A stretch of 64,000 bases of DNA, from positions 3,103,501 through 3,167,500 of the forward strand of contig NC_022041.1 of NCBI RefSeq assembly GCF_000444995.1, read 5' to 3'. Shown here piece after piece: positions 35,529 through 46,478 of the stretch (position 1 is the first letter of the stretch; every line of letters begins with the position of its first letter). The notes under the pieces were generated by a model. The model worked only from the letters and a program-made list of their open reading frames with translations. It ran no database searches and had not been told where the DNA came from. Source of the DNA: Paracoccus aminophilus JCM 7686. GTDB lineage: Bacteria; Pseudomonadota; Alphaproteobacteria; Rhodobacterales; Rhodobacteraceae. A program made the position numbers and the translations under genes.

Positions 35529-36350
35529 ATGTTCACGTCGAGACGCAGCCGCAATATTCTGGAGGCCACGTTCACCACGTTGGCGCTGATCTATCATCTC
35601 GCGGTCTATAACCTGCGCAAAGACCACCGCAACGCCGTGATCGGGCTTCTGGTAACGATCCTGCAATCCAGTATCTTCATCATCGGCTTCATGGCCATGT
35701 ATCTGATCTTTGGGGTAAAAAAGTCTCCGCTCCGGGGAGATTTCATCCTCTACATCATGTCGGGCGTCTTCGTCTTCATGATCAACAGCCGGACCGCGGG
35801 CGCGGTGTCTTCGGCGGGCAGCTCGCTGGATACGATGGTCAAACACGCGCCGATGAACACCGCCGTGACGATCAGCGGCGCGATGCTGTCCTCGCTTTAC
35901 CAGCAAACGGTCTCGATTCTCGTCATCCTCTGGGCCTATCACACGCTGGTCACGCCGATCACCATCGAGCGGCCGGTCGCCGCCTATGGCATGGTGCTGC
36001 TCTCTTGGTTGTGCGGGGGCGCGGTCGGGCTGATTTTCCTGTCCATCAGGTCGTGGTCGGCGCAGACCGGCAAAATCGTCACCACGCTTTATCAGCGCAT
36101 GAACATGATCTTTTCGGGCAAGATGTTCGTGGCCAATGCCATGCCCGCCATGCTCTTGCCAATGTTCACCTGGAATCCGCTGTTTCACATCATCGACCAG
36201 ACGCGCGGCTTCGTTTTCATCAACTATACGCCGCATAATACCAATCTCAGCTATCCGATCTATGTCACACTCGCGGTTTTCATGATCGGCCTGATGGCAG
36301 AATTCGTGACGCGCAGATCGGTCTCGGTCAGCTGGTCGGCGGGGCGCTGA
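35529..36350 (+). CDS. ABC-2-type polysaccharide export permease (KpsM-like)
   Basis: About 273 residues and six predicted helices. NLRKDHRNAVIGLLVTILQSSIFIIGFMAMYLIFG (two pieces of helix 1), FILYIMSGVFVFMINSRT, HAPMNTAVTISGAML and WNPLFHIIDQTRGFVFINYTPH are typical of the capsule and O-antigen export permeases of Rhodobacterales. I start at the ATG at 35529 because homologues begin about here; an ATG at 35466 is possible, and neither has a clear ribosome-binding site. The cognate ATPase and the periplasmic export proteins are not in the window. It is divergent from cysQ, so the glycan locus and its exporter share a promoter region. Confidence 0.8.
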   Translation: MFTSRRSRNILEATFTTLALIYHLAVYNLRKDHRNAVIGLLVTILQSSIFIIGFMAMYLIFGVKKSPLRGDFILYIMSGVFVFMINSRTAGAVSSAGSSLDTMVKHAPMNTAVTISGAMLSSLYQQTVSILVILWAYHTLVTPITIERPVAAYGMVLLSWLCGGAVGLIFLSIRSWSAQTGKIVTTLYQRMNMIFSGKMFVANAMPAMLLPMFTWNPLFHIIDQTRGFVFINYTPHNTNLSYPIYVTLAVFMIGLMAEFVTRRSVSVSWSAGR

Positions 36351-36490
36351 GGCAGCCCCGGACAGAGCCTCGGCGCAGGCGAAATCCCGCAAGGATCGCC
36401 AGCAAATACAGGCGATTGTGATCTGAAGCGAGGCGCTTGGCCGCGGCACGCCGACCAAGCGACGATCCTAAAATCTTCATGGTCACGCGG

Positions 36491-36521
36491 CTTGCAGCTC
36501 TGTCAACCCTCCCTATATAAA
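36491..36521 (+). promoter_or_regulatory. Heat-shock (sigma-32) promoter of dnaK
   Basis: CTTG at 36491-36494, then 17 bases, then CCTATATAA at 36512-36520. This fits the alphaproteobacterial sigma-32 consensus (CTTG, N17, CYTATNT). It is 111 bases before the dnaK ATG. Confidence 0.72.
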
Positions 36522-36631
36522 GTTGCGACCCTGCCACGGGCACCTTGCCTTGGGCAGAAATTCTTGGGATTTGGACCCGGAGGCCGCAACGGATCCGGTG
36601 TCCGCTGTATCGCCGTAAGAGAGGATTGTTC

Positions 36632-38557
<1,926 letters not shown>

Positions 38558-38574
38558 GCGCGTGTAACCAGTCA

Positions 38575-38610
38575 GGCCGGCCCGACGCGCCCCAGCGGCG
38601 CGGGCCGGCC
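38575..38610 (+). other. Strong hairpin between dnaK and dnaJ
   Basis: A 10-bp perfect GC stem (GGCCGGCCCG at 38575-38584 with CGGGCCGGCC at 38601-38610), partly extended inward, without a T run. It begins 17 bases after the dnaK stop. It may protect dnaK mRNA or reduce read-through into dnaJ. Confidence 0.6.
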
Positions 38611-38639
38611 CATTCGTGAGAGGCCCGAACGGGAACCAC

Positions 38640-39800
38640 ATGGCTAAACGGGATTACTACGACATCCTTGGCGTGAACAAAGGCGCCTCTGCGGATGAGA
38701 TCAAAAAGGCCTACCGCTCCAAAGCCAAGGCCCTGCATCCAGACCGCAACCCAGATTGCAAGACCTCTGAGGACGAGTTCAAAGAGGTCAACGAGGCCTA
38801 TGATTGCCTCAAGGACGGCCAGCGCAAGGCCGCCTATGACCGCTTTGGTCATGCCGCTTTCGACGGCGGCATGGGCGGTTTCGGCGCGCGCGGCGGCAAT
38901 CCGAATGGCGATTTCGGCTCGGCCTTTGCCGATGTCTTCGAAGATCTCTTCGGCGATTTCATGGGGCGCGGCGGTCAGGGCGGCGGGCGGCAACGCGCCA
39001 GCCGGGGCCAGGATCTGCGCTATAACCTGCGGGTCTCGCTCGAAGAGGCCTATGTCGGCCTGCAAAAGACCATTGCGGTTCCCGGCTCGGTCTCCTGCAC
39101 CGGCTGTAACGGCACCGGCGCCGAAGGCGCGGTCGAACCTGCGACCTGTCCGACCTGTTCGGGCATTGGCAAGGTCCGCGCCAGCCAGGGCTTCTTCACG
39201 GTCGAGCGCACCTGCCCGACCTGCGGCGGTCAGGGCCATATCGTCAAGAATCCCTGCAAGGAATGCCACGGCGCTGGCCGGATCGAGAAAGAGCGCAGCC
39301 TTTCTGTCAGCATCCCGGCAGGCGTTGAAACCGGCACCCGCATCCGCCTTGCTGGCGAGGGCGAGGCCGGGATGCGCGGCGGTCCCTCGGGCGATCTCTA
39401 TATCTTCATCGAGGTCAAAGAGCATCCGATCTTCGTGCGCGACGGGCGCACGCTCGCCTGTCAGGTCCCAGTCTCTATGGGCACGGCGGCGCTCGGCGGC
39501 GAGATCGAGGTCCCGACCATCGACGGCGGTCGCTCGCGCGTGAAAGTACCGCCGGGCACCCAGACCGGCAAGCAGATGCGCCTGCGCGGCAAGGGCATGC
39601 CGCCCCTGCGCCACGGCCCCGGCCTTCAGGGCGATTTCGGCGATATGCTGATCGAGCTCTCGGTCGAGACGCCGGTCAACCTCACCCCGCGCCAGAAAGA
39701 GCTTTTGCGCGAGTTCGAGGGGATCCAGGCCGACAACAACCCCCAGACCTCTGGTTTCTTCCAGAAGATCAAAGGCTTCTGGGACGAGATGAAGGGCTGA
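38640..39800 (+). CDS. dnaJ: Chaperone protein DnaJ (Hsp40)
   Basis: 386 residues, type I. J domain (1-70) with the HPD motif in ALHPDRN, a Gly/Phe-rich segment ([11 protein letters not shown]), four zinc-finger repeats ([32 protein letters not shown]) and the C-terminal substrate domains. It stimulates DnaK ATPase and delivers clients. The true start is the ATG at 38640; eight codons of open frame precede it. It forms an operon with dnaK, 82 bases apart, and is followed by a terminator. Confidence 0.96.
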   Translation: MAKRDYYDILGVNKGASADEIKKAYRSKAKALHPDRNPDCKTSEDEFKEVNEAYDCLKDGQRKAAYDRFGHAAFDGGMGGFGARGGNPNGDFGSAFADVFEDLFGDFMGRGGQGGGRQRASRGQDLRYNLRVSLEEAYVGLQKTIAVPGSVSCTGCNGTGAEGAVEPATCPTCSGIGKVRASQGFFTVERTCPTCGGQGHIVKNPCKECHGAGRIEKERSLSVSIPAGVETGTRIRLAGEGEAGMRGGPSGDLYIFIEVKEHPIFVRDGRTLACQVPVSMGTAALGGEIEVPTIDGGRSRVKVPPGTQTGKQMRLRGKGMPPLRHGPGLQGDFGDMLIELSVETPVNLTPRQKELLREFEGIQADNNPQTSGFFQKIKGFWDEMKG

Positions 39801-39811
39801 AACGCCCAGAC

Positions 39812-39837
39812 AAGCCCGGGGAAACCCGGGCTTTTTC
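39812..39837 (+). terminator. Rho-independent terminator of dnaKJ
   Basis: A 9-bp perfect stem (AAGCCCGGG at 39812-39820 with CCCGGGCTT at 39825-39833) around a GAAA tetraloop, ending in TTTTT. It starts 12 bases after the dnaJ stop. Confidence 0.88.
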
Positions 39838-39883
39838 TTTGCCGATTAAGCTCTTCTTCATTCTCTCGCGCGACATTTGAGCC

Positions 39884-40669
39884 ATGAGCCCGAATCGCGC
39901 CTTTTCCGAAATGCCCCTGCCGCTCTTTGCGGCGCCCGATCTGGTGACGGATGAGGCCAGTCCGACCGATCGTCCCTCTGGCGCTTCGGGCAAGGCGCCA
40001 AGCTATCTCGCCGATCACCGCAGTCGGCTGCGCGACCGCTTCATGTCCGGCGGCGCGGCGGCGATGCCGGATTATGAGCTGCTCGAACTCGTGCTCTTTC
40101 GCGCCATCCCGCGGCAGGATGTGAAGCCGCTGGCCCGAAGGCTGCTTGAGGTCTTCGGGGATTTCAACCGCGTGCTCTCGGCCAATCCCGCACGTCTCGC
40201 CGATATTCCGGGCATTGGCCCCGCCGTCATTCAGGAACTGAAGATCGTCGAAGCTGCGGCCCATCGCCTCGCCCGCTCGAAAGTGATGGGGCGCCCGGTT
40301 CTCTCAAGCTGGGACGCGCTCCTTGATTATTGCCATACCGCGATGGCCCATGCCGAGATCGAGCAGTTCCGCACGCTCTATCTCGACCGCAAGAACATGC
40401 TGATCGCCGATGAAGAGCAAGCGCGCGGCACGGTCGATCATGTTCCGGTCTATCCGCGCGAAATCATGCGCCGCGCGCTTGGTCTGAATGCGAGCGCGCT
40501 GATCCTCGTGCACAACCATCCCTCGGGCGATCCCACGCCGTCAGAGGCCGATATCGTGATGACCGCCCGGATCGTCAGAGCCGCCGAGGTCATGGGCATC
40601 ACCGTTCACGATCACCTGATCATCGGCAAATCGCGCGAGCTGAGCTTTCGCGCCGAAGGGCTACTATGA
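39884..40669 (+). CDS. radC: RadC-family JAB-domain protein
   Basis: 261 residues. An N-terminal helix-hairpin-helix region (DIPGIGPAVIQELKIVEAA) is followed by a JAMM/MPN metalloprotease-like domain with the complete motif LVHNHPSGDPTPSEADIVMT plus an upstream Glu in RDxx-type context (VPVYPREIMRRAL). RadC proteins were named for a supposed DNA-repair role, but their biochemical function is unsettled. The ATG at 39884 follows the dnaKJ terminator by 46 bases, so it has its own promoter. An open frame starts in its stop codon but is doubtful. Confidence 0.92.
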   Translation: MSPNRAFSEMPLPLFAAPDLVTDEASPTDRPSGASGKAPSYLADHRSRLRDRFMSGGAAAMPDYELLELVLFRAIPRQDVKPLARRLLEVFGDFNRVLSANPARLADIPGIGPAVIQELKIVEAAAHRLARSKVMGRPVLSSWDALLDYCHTAMAHAEIEQFRTLYLDRKNMLIADEEQARGTVDHVPVYPREIMRRALGLNASALILVHNHPSGDPTPSEADIVMTARIVRAAEVMGITVHDHLIIGKSRELSFRAEGLL

Positions 40670-41378
40670 ATTTTCTCTTCCGCGTCCTGCTTTGGCTCTT
40701 CCACATCAAGCGCGATCTCCTTGTCGCAGCCGAGGCGCATGGCCCGACCCTCGCAGGCCGGGGCGGTCTCTCGCTTCCCGCGCGGCTCGCCGCAGACGGG
40801 CCGCAGGGAATCGCGCAAGTGCCACCGGCCACGCCTGGCCTCATGGCGATGCGCCGCTCGCCCTTGCCCTTGCCCTCGCTCAGGCGTGATCGCGGCGGGT
40901 GCGACAATCTTGCGCATGATGCCAGGCTGCGCCGATCCATGGGAGCGCCGCCGATCCTTGCCAAGACAAGCTCAACCGGATCTCGCTGGCCTCGCGCGCA
41001 GCCGGCCGGCCGATCTGAGCTGAAGCATCGAACCTCACAGCCCATTCCGCCGACCCGAATCCCACGGACGCCCGGCTGATTGCGCCAACAGCGGCGCCTC
41101 CCGCGACTCGCGGCGGATTTCGTCAATTCCGCGCCAAAGTAGCCGCGAAAAGCGACGCCTCATCTCTGACGTGAAATCGGAAGACCGCGGCAAGGAGGGG
41201 TGGGGGAAAACCGCAACCAAAATCCCACACATAAGGTGGATAGAGGCGGTTTGGCGCGCGCGCCCCGCTGGACTGACGCAGATTTGATCGCTACAACCGC
41301 CCCGCGAGGGCTGCGTCATACGCGGCCCAAAGTCGTATAGCCGCATAGCCCCAGGGGGGCAGAATTGGAGATCTGATC
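40670..41378 (+). other. Region between radC and petA; petABC promoter region
   Basis: About 700 bases. An open frame of 137 codons (40666-41079) starts in the radC stop (ATGA) with MNFLFRVLLWLFHIKRDLL. Its first part has good codon bias but the rest does not, it matches no family I know, and it is probably spurious or decayed. The last 300 bases have mixed composition and must hold the petABC promoter. I see no clear sigma-70 boxes or terminator here. Confidence 0.4.
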
Positions 41379-41951
41379 GTGTCCCACGCAGACGAACACG
41401 CAGGCGATCACGGCGCCACCCGGAGAGATTTTCTATACTACGCGACTGCCGGTGCCGGTACGGTCGCGGCCGGGGCGGCCGCTTGGACCCTGATCAACCA
41501 GATGAATCCCTCCGCCGATGTTCAGGCGCTGAGCTCGATCCAGGTCGATGTCAGCGGCGTTGAAACCGGCACCCAGCTGACCGTGAAATGGTTGGGCAAG
41601 CCCGTTTTCATCCGCCGTCGCACGGAGAATGAAATCGAGGCCGGCCGCGCCGTCAAACTTGAAGAGCTGATCGACAGAGACGCCGAGAACGCCAACAAAC
41701 CCGGCGAGCCCGCGACCGACCAGAACCGCACGCTGGACGAAGCGGGCGAGTGGCTGGTGATGATCGGGGTTTGCACCCACCTCGGCTGCGTGCCGATCGG
41801 GAACGGCGCTGGCGATTTCGGCGGCTGGTTCTGCCCCTGCCACGGCTCGCATTACGATACCGCTGGACGTATCCGGAAAGGGCCTGCGCCGCAGAACCTG
41901 CACATTCCGGTCAATGCGTTCGTCAACGACACCACCATCAAGCTGGGCTGA
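41379..41951 (+). CDS. petA: Ubiquinol--cytochrome c reductase, Rieske iron-sulfur subunit
   Basis: 190 residues. A twin-arginine anchor ([23 protein letters not shown], about 14-36) places the protein in the membrane by the Tat route without cleavage. The 2Fe-2S ligands are in CTHLGC and CPCHGSH. It moves electrons from ubiquinol to cytochrome c1. Start is GTG at 41379, 5' of [17 protein letters not shown], the same N-terminus as I recall for P. denitrificans FbcF. First gene of the petABC operon, 12 bases before petB. The regulator PetR-like gene is about 39 kb away. Confidence 0.97.
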   Translation: MSHADEHAGDHGATRRDFLYYATAGAGTVAAGAAAWTLINQMNPSADVQALSSIQVDVSGVETGTQLTVKWLGKPVFIRRRTENEIEAGRAVKLEELIDRDAENANKPGEPATDQNRTLDEAGEWLVMIGVCTHLGCVPIGNGAGDFGGWFCPCHGSHYDTAGRIRKGPAPQNLHIPVNAFVNDTTIKLG

Positions 41952-41963
41952 GGAGAGGCGCAC

Positions 41964-43286
41964 ATGGCTGGAATCCCCCACGACCATTACGAGCCCAAGA
42001 CGGCACCCGAGCGCTGGCTGAACCGCCGCCTCCCCGTCGTCGGCCTGCTCTATGACACCCTGATGCTTCCGACCCCCAAGAACCTGAACTGGTGGTGGAT
42101 CTGGGGCATCGTTCTGACCTTCTGCCTGGCTTTGCAGATCGTCACCGGCATCGTGCTGGTCATGCATTACACCCCGCATGTCAGCCTGGCCTTCTCGTCG
42201 GTCGAGCATATCATGCGCGACGTGAACGGCGGCTATATGCTGCGCTATCTCCATGCGAACGGCGCATCGCTGTTCTTCTTCGCGGTCTATATCCACATCT
42301 TCCGCGGCCTCTACTACGGCAGCTACAAAGCCCCGCGCGAGGTCACCTGGATCATCGGGATGCTTATCTATCTCTTGATGATGGCGACCGCCTTCATGGG
42401 CTATGTGCTTCCCTGGGGCCAGATGTCCTTCTGGGGCGCGACCGTGATCACCGGCCTCTTCGGCGCGATCCCGGGCATTGGCGAGTCGATCCAGACCTGG
42501 CTGCTCGGCGGTCCGGCTGTCGATAACGCGACGCTCAACCGCTTCTTCTCGCTGCACTATCTGCTGCCCTTCGTGATTGCTGCTCTGGTGATCGTCCATA
42601 TCTGGGCCTTCCACACCACCGGCAACAACAACCCGACCGGCGTCGAAGTCCGCCGCACCTCGAAAGAAGAAGCCGAGAAGGACACCCTGCCCTTCTGGCC
42701 CTATTTCGTGATGAAGGACCTCGTCGGTCTGGCCATCGTTCTGGTCGTCTTCTTCGCCATCGTCGGCTTCATGCCGAACTTCCTTGGCCACCCGGACAAC
42801 TACACCGAGGCCAACCCGCTGGTGACTCCGGCCCATATCGTGCCGGAATGGTACTTCCTGCCCTTCTACGCGATCCTGCGCGCCTTCACGGCAGATGTCT
42901 GGGTTGTGCAGCTGGTGAACTGGGCCTCGTTCCGCATCATCGATGCGAAATTCTTCGGCGTCCTTGCGATGTTCGGCGCAATCCTCGTCATGGCTCTGGT
43001 GCCGTGGCTGGACACCTCGCGCGTGCGCTCGGGCCGTTACCGTCCGCTGTTCAAGTGGTGGTACTGGCTTCTGGCCATCGACTTCGTGATCCTGACCTGG
43101 GTCGGGGCACAGCCGCCGGAAGGGATCTATCCCTATATTTCGCTCGCGGGTGCAGCCTATTGGTTCGGTTACTTCCTCGTCATCCTGCCGGTTCTCGGCG
43201 TGATCGAGAAACCGCTGCCGATGCCGCAGACCATCGAAGAAGATTTTGACGCCCATTACGGCGCCAAAACCCATCCTGCCGAGTAA
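41964..43286 (+). CDS. petB: Ubiquinol--cytochrome c reductase, cytochrome b subunit
   Basis: 440 residues, the size of P. denitrificans cytochrome b. Eight membrane helices; the four haem-ligating histidines lie in helices B and D (around [24 protein letters not shown] and [21 protein letters not shown]). The Qo-site PEWY motif is in [17 protein letters not shown]. It carries haems bL and bH and both quinone sites of the bc1 complex. GAGGAGAGG lies before the ATG. Second gene of petABC, 12 bases before petC. Confidence 0.97.
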   Translation: MAGIPHDHYEPKTAPERWLNRRLPVVGLLYDTLMLPTPKNLNWWWIWGIVLTFCLALQIVTGIVLVMHYTPHVSLAFSSVEHIMRDVNGGYMLRYLHANGASLFFFAVYIHIFRGLYYGSYKAPREVTWIIGMLIYLLMMATAFMGYVLPWGQMSFWGATVITGLFGAIPGIGESIQTWLLGGPAVDNATLNRFFSLHYLLPFVIAALVIVHIWAFHTTGNNNPTGVEVRRTSKEEAEKDTLPFWPYFVMKDLVGLAIVLVVFFAIVGFMPNFLGHPDNYTEANPLVTPAHIVPEWYFLPFYAILRAFTADVWVVQLVNWASFRIIDAKFFGVLAMFGAILVMALVPWLDTSRVRSGRYRPLFKWWYWLLAIDFVILTWVGAQPPEGIYPYISLAGAAYWFGYFLVILPVLGVIEKPLPMPQTIEEDFDAHYGAKTHPAE

Positions 43287-43298
43287 GGAGAGGCAACA

Positions 43299-44507
43299 AT
43301 GACCTTGAGAAACGTCTCGCTCACGGCTGTTGCGGCCCTGACCGTTGCTCTTGCAGGCGGCGCGATGGCTCAGGACAGCTCGACGGCGCAGGGCACCACT
43401 GCCCCCGCCGGTTCCAGCTACCACAGCGGCCAAACGGCCGCCCCCGCTGCCGAAGCCCCAGCGGCTCCGGCAGCCGAAGAGGCGAAGCCTGCTGAAGCCG
43501 CTGCTCCGGCAGCTGAAGCAGCAAAGCCCGCCGAAGCTGCTGCTCCGGCAGCCGAAGAAGCAAAGCCCGCTGAAGCCGCCGCTCCGGCAGCAGAAGAAGC
43601 AAAGCCTGCTGAAGCCGCTGCTCCGGCAGCAGAAGAAGCAAAGCCCGCTGAAGCCGCTGCTCCGGCAGCCGAAGAAGCAAAGCCCGCTGAAGCCGCCGCT
43701 CCGGCAGCAGAAGCAGCAAAGCCTGCTGAAGCTGCTGCTCCGGCAGCGGAAAAGGCGCATGAACCGGCCGCCGACGCCCATGCGGCGCCTCATATCGAGG
43801 ATGTTGCCTTCAGCTTCGAAGGCCCGTTTGGCACCTATGACCAGTTCCAGCTTCAGCGCGGTCTGCAGGTCTATACCGAGGTCTGCTCGGCCTGCCACGG
43901 TCTGACCTATGTGCCGCTGCGCACGCTCGGCGATGCTGGCGGCCCGCAGCTGCCCGCAGACCAGGTCCGCGCCTATGCGGCGAACCTGTCGATCAATGAC
44001 CCGGAAACCGGGGAAGAGCGTCCGCGTCTGCCCACCGATCACTTCCCGACGATCCACGGCGAAGGCATGGGTCCCGATCTGTCGCTGATGGCCAAAGCCC
44101 GTGCGGGCTTCCATGGCCCCTATGGCACCGGTCTGAACCAGCTCTTCCATGGCATTGGCGGCCCGGAATACATCCATGCGGTGCTGACCGGCTTCAATGG
44201 CGAAAGCAAGGAAGAAGCCGGGCATACGCTCTATCACAACGCCGCCTTCCCGGGCGGCTGGATCGGCATGCCCCCGCCGCTCTCGGAAGGTCAAGTGACC
44301 TATGAGGACGGCACGGAAGCCACGGTGGACCAGATGTCGCAAGACGTTTCGGCCTTCCTGATGTGGACTGCCGAGCCCAAGATGATGGACCGCAAACAGG
44401 TTGGCTTCATCTCGGTGCTGTTCCTGATCGTGCTGGCCTCGCTGCTCTACATGACCAACAAGCGTCTGTGGTGGAACGTGAAGCATCGCGGCGAAGAGAA
44501 GCACTAA
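43299..44507 (+). CDS. petC: Ubiquinol--cytochrome c reductase, cytochrome c1 subunit
   Basis: 402 residues. A Sec signal peptide ([17 protein letters not shown]), then an Ala/Pro/Glu/Lys-rich region with seven 13-residue repeats (residues 60-150), then the c-type haem domain: CSACH at 196-200, the Met ligand in [10 protein letters not shown], and one C-terminal membrane anchor ([18 protein letters not shown]). It passes electrons to cytochrome c. P. denitrificans cytochrome c1 has a similar acidic Ala-rich insertion that is missing in Rhodobacter, and this points to Paracoccus. AAGGAGAGG precedes the ATG. Last gene of petABC; a terminator follows. Confidence 0.96.
   Translation: MTLRNVSLTAVAALTVALAGGAMAQDSSTAQGTTAPAGSSYHSGQTAAPAAEAPAAPAAEEAKPAEAAAPAAEAAKPAEAAAPAAEEAKPAEAAAPAAEEAKPAEAAAPAAEEAKPAEAAAPAAEEAKPAEAAAPAAEAAKPAEAAAPAAEKAHEPAADAHAAPHIEDVAFSFEGPFGTYDQFQLQRGLQVYTEVCSACHGLTYVPLRTLGDAGGPQLPADQVRAYAANLSINDPETGEERPRLPTDHFPTIHGEGMGPDLSLMAKARAGFHGPYGTGLNQLFHGIGGPEYIHAVLTGFNGESKEEAGHTLYHNAAFPGGWIGMPPPLSEGQVTYEDGTEATVDQMSQDVSAFLMWTAEPKMMDRKQVGFISVLFLIVLASLLYMTNKRLWWNVKHRGEEKH
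43476..43748 (+). repeat. Seven in-frame 39-bp tandem repeats in petC
   Basis: Seven units of 39 bases, each coding [13 protein letters not shown] or [13 protein letters not shown]. The units differ only at a few third positions and at one GAA/GCA codon. This looks like recent expansion by unequal recombination or slippage in a disordered, periplasmic segment. Confidence 0.9.
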
Positions 44508-44528
44508 GCTTTTCGCGAAACTCCTAGG

Positions 44529-44554
44529 AAACGCGCCCTCCGGGGCGCGTTTTG
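44529..44554 (+). terminator. Rho-independent terminator of petABC
   Basis: A 10-bp perfect stem (AAACGCGCCC at 44529-44538 with GGGCGCGTTT at 44543-44552) around a TCCG tetraloop, with a short T run. It starts 21 bases after the petC stop. Confidence 0.85.
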
Positions 44555-44629
44555 CTTTTGTCTGAAGCCATCAAGCGTCTGGACAAACCGGGTCGCAATA
44601 AGCCAGATGCGGCCCTGACTGGAGGCCCC

Positions 44630-45505
44630 ATGACGATCTATAATCTCGGCTCGATCAACATCGATCACATCTACCGTCTCGACCACCTGCCCCGCCCGGG
44701 CGAGACCCTCGGCGCGCTGGATTACCGGCTGGGCCTTGGCGGCAAGGGCGCGAACCAATCGGTTGCCGCCGCGCGTGCGGGCAGCAAGGTTGTCCATCTC
44801 GGCGCGATGTCGGATGCGGACAACTGGGTGATCGAGGTGCTGGAAGGCGCGGGCGTCGCGACCTCGGGGATCGCACGCATGGCCCAAACGCCGACCGGTC
44901 ACGCGATCATCATGGTCGAGGATGGCGGTGAGAATTCGATCGTGCTGCATGGCGGCGCCAATCGCGCGCTCGACCCCGAGCAGCTTGCCGCGAATCTCTC
45001 TGAGATCGGCGCGGGCGACATCCTGTTGATGCAGAATGAGACCTCGCTGCAGGTCATGGCCGCGACGCAGGCCCATGCGACCGGCGCGCGCGTGGTCTAT
45101 TCCGCCGCCCCCTTCTCGATCGACGCCTTGCGCGCGGTCCTGCCCTATATTTCGGTGATCGCGCTCAACGAGCTTGAGGCGCAGGAGCTCTTTGCCGCAC
45201 TCGGCAGCGATCTGCCGGTCGATGGCCTCTTGATCACCCGCGGGGCCGAGGGCGCCGAATACCGCGATCTGCGCAGCGGCACCACGCACGAGCAGGCCGC
45301 GTTCAAGGTCAAGGCCGCCGACACCACCGGCGCGGGCGATTGCTTCGCGGGTTGGTTTGCCGCCGGGCTTGACCGGGGCGAGGACATCCCGACGGCACTG
45401 CGCCATGCTTCCGCTGCGGCGGCCTTGCAGGTAACGCGGCAAGGCGCCGGCAATGCCATGCCCGAACGCGCCGAGGTCATGCAGTTTCTGGGCGCACAGG
45501 GCTGA
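44630..45505 (+). CDS. PfkB-family carbohydrate kinase, ribokinase-like
   Basis: 291 residues. PfkB signature 1 in YRLGLGGKGANQSVAAARAG and signature 2 in ADTTGAGDCFAGWFAAGLDRG, whose Asp is the catalytic base. NLGSINIDHIYRLDHLPRPGETL at the N-terminus is typical of ribokinases. The likely substrate is ribose or a related sugar or nucleoside, not decided. GGAGG lies four bases before the ATG at 44630; an upstream open frame starts inside the petC terminator and is not used. The next gene starts 47 bases after, so they may be cotranscribed. Confidence 0.87.
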   Translation: MTIYNLGSINIDHIYRLDHLPRPGETLGALDYRLGLGGKGANQSVAAARAGSKVVHLGAMSDADNWVIEVLEGAGVATSGIARMAQTPTGHAIIMVEDGGENSIVLHGGANRALDPEQLAANLSEIGAGDILLMQNETSLQVMAATQAHATGARVVYSAAPFSIDALRAVLPYISVIALNELEAQELFAALGSDLPVDGLLITRGAEGAEYRDLRSGTTHEQAAFKVKAADTTGAGDCFAGWFAAGLDRGEDIPTALRHASAAAALQVTRQGAGNAMPERAEVMQFLGAQG

Positions 45506-45552
45506 ACCGCCCAGCCTTGCCGGAGCGCGGTGGCCATCCTATCTCGGTAGGT

Positions 45553-46353
45553 ATGAAAATTCCGTTCCTCACCAAGAAACCCACCGTCTCCGTCATTCGG
45601 CTGCAAGGCGTGATCGGCGCCGGGCAGCGTGGCGGTCCCGCGCTGTCGGACGCCGCTTTGGCCCCGGTCATCGAACGCGCCTTCCGCCGCAAGAAGCCTT
45701 TGGCGGTGGCCTTGGCGATCAACTCTCCCGGCGGCTCGCCCGTGCAATCGAGCCTGATTGCCGCGCGCATCCGCCGCCTCTCTGAGGAAACCCGCGTCCC
45801 GGTCTATGCTTTCGTCGAGGATATGGCGGCCTCGGGCGGCTATTGGCTCGCCTGCGCCGCCGATGAGATCTGGGCCGATGAGAGCTCGGTTCTCGGCTCG
45901 ATCGGCGTGATCTCCTCGGGTTTCGGCTTTGCCGATCTGATCTCGCGCTATGGGATCGAGCGCCGCGTTCATACCGCCGGGCAATCGAAATCGATGCTCG
46001 ACCCGTTCCGCCCAGAAAAGCCCGAAGATATCGCCCGGCTGAATGAGCTGCTGTTGCCGATCCACGGCGCCTTCAAGGATTATGTCCGGGCGCGGCGCTG
46101 CAACCGGCTTGACGCAAGCACCGATCTCTTCACCGGCGATGTCTGGACCGGCAAACAGGCGGTTGCACTGGGGATTGCCGATGGGCTTGGCCATCTCGTG
46201 CCGCGAATCCAGACGCTTTACGGCAAGGATGTTCGCTTGATTCCCTATGGTCAGCGCGTCTCGCCCTTGCGCCGGTTGGGGCTTTCAGCCGATGATTTCA
46301 TCGAGGCGGCCGAGCGGCGCGCCATAGGCTCACAATTTGGACTGGGCGGTTGA
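45553..46353 (+). CDS. S49-family peptidase (SppA/SohB-like)
   Basis: 266 residues. ClpP-like fold with VALAINSPGGSPVQSSLIAARI (oxyanion strand and helix), the Ser nucleophile in FVEDMAASGGYWLACAADEIWAD, and GSIGVISSGFGFADLISRYGIERRVHTAGQSKSMLDPFRP, which contains the candidate catalytic Lys. Known relatives degrade signal peptides or membrane-protein fragments. There is no signal peptide and at most a weak N-terminal membrane association, so the location is unclear. Its stop shares one base with the start of a 37-residue membrane peptide (TGATG). Confidence 0.86.
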   Translation: MKIPFLTKKPTVSVIRLQGVIGAGQRGGPALSDAALAPVIERAFRRKKPLAVALAINSPGGSPVQSSLIAARIRRLSEETRVPVYAFVEDMAASGGYWLACAADEIWADESSVLGSIGVISSGFGFADLISRYGIERRVHTAGQSKSMLDPFRPEKPEDIARLNELLLPIHGAFKDYVRARRCNRLDASTDLFTGDVWTGKQAVALGIADGLGHLVPRIQTLYGKDVRLIPYGQRVSPLRRLGLSADDFIEAAERRAIGSQFGLGG

Positions 46354-46466
46354 TGCTTAAAGTAGTTCTCACGTTCCTGCTGATCATGATCGCGATGGCG
46401 CTGATCGCCGGACCAGCGGTGCGCCGCGCCATCGCCCGGGTTCTGGGCATCCCCCCCCGCCGCTGA
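46353..46466 (+). CDS. 37-residue single-span membrane peptide
   Basis: MLKVVLTFLLIMIAMALIAGP followed by a basic tail (AVRRAIARVLGIPPRR). One hydrophobic helix covers residues 4-20. The ATG shares its first base with the stop of the S49 peptidase gene (TGATG), so it would be translated by coupling, and the SDR gene starts 12 bases after its stop. Similar small membrane peptides exist in Rhodobacterales as I recall, without known function. It could be a partner of the peptidase; this is inference from overlap only. Confidence 0.68.
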   Translation: MLKVVLTFLLIMIAMALIAGPAVRRAIARVLGIPPRR

Positions 46467-46478
46467 CAGGAGAGCGAT

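Noticed and set aside
40666..41079. 137-codon frame starting in the radC stop codon
   Set aside because: Codon bias fades after the first 70 codons, and there is no family match. Mentioned only in the intergenic entry.
43476..43748. Tandem repeats as a CRISPR array
   Set aside because: Units are contiguous, in frame in petC, and there are no spacers or cas genes.
41433..44504. A very long open frame opposite petABC
   Set aside because: It mirrors the petABC codons, has a His/Gln/Arg-rich composition typical of antisense frames in GC-rich DNA, and petABC is certain.
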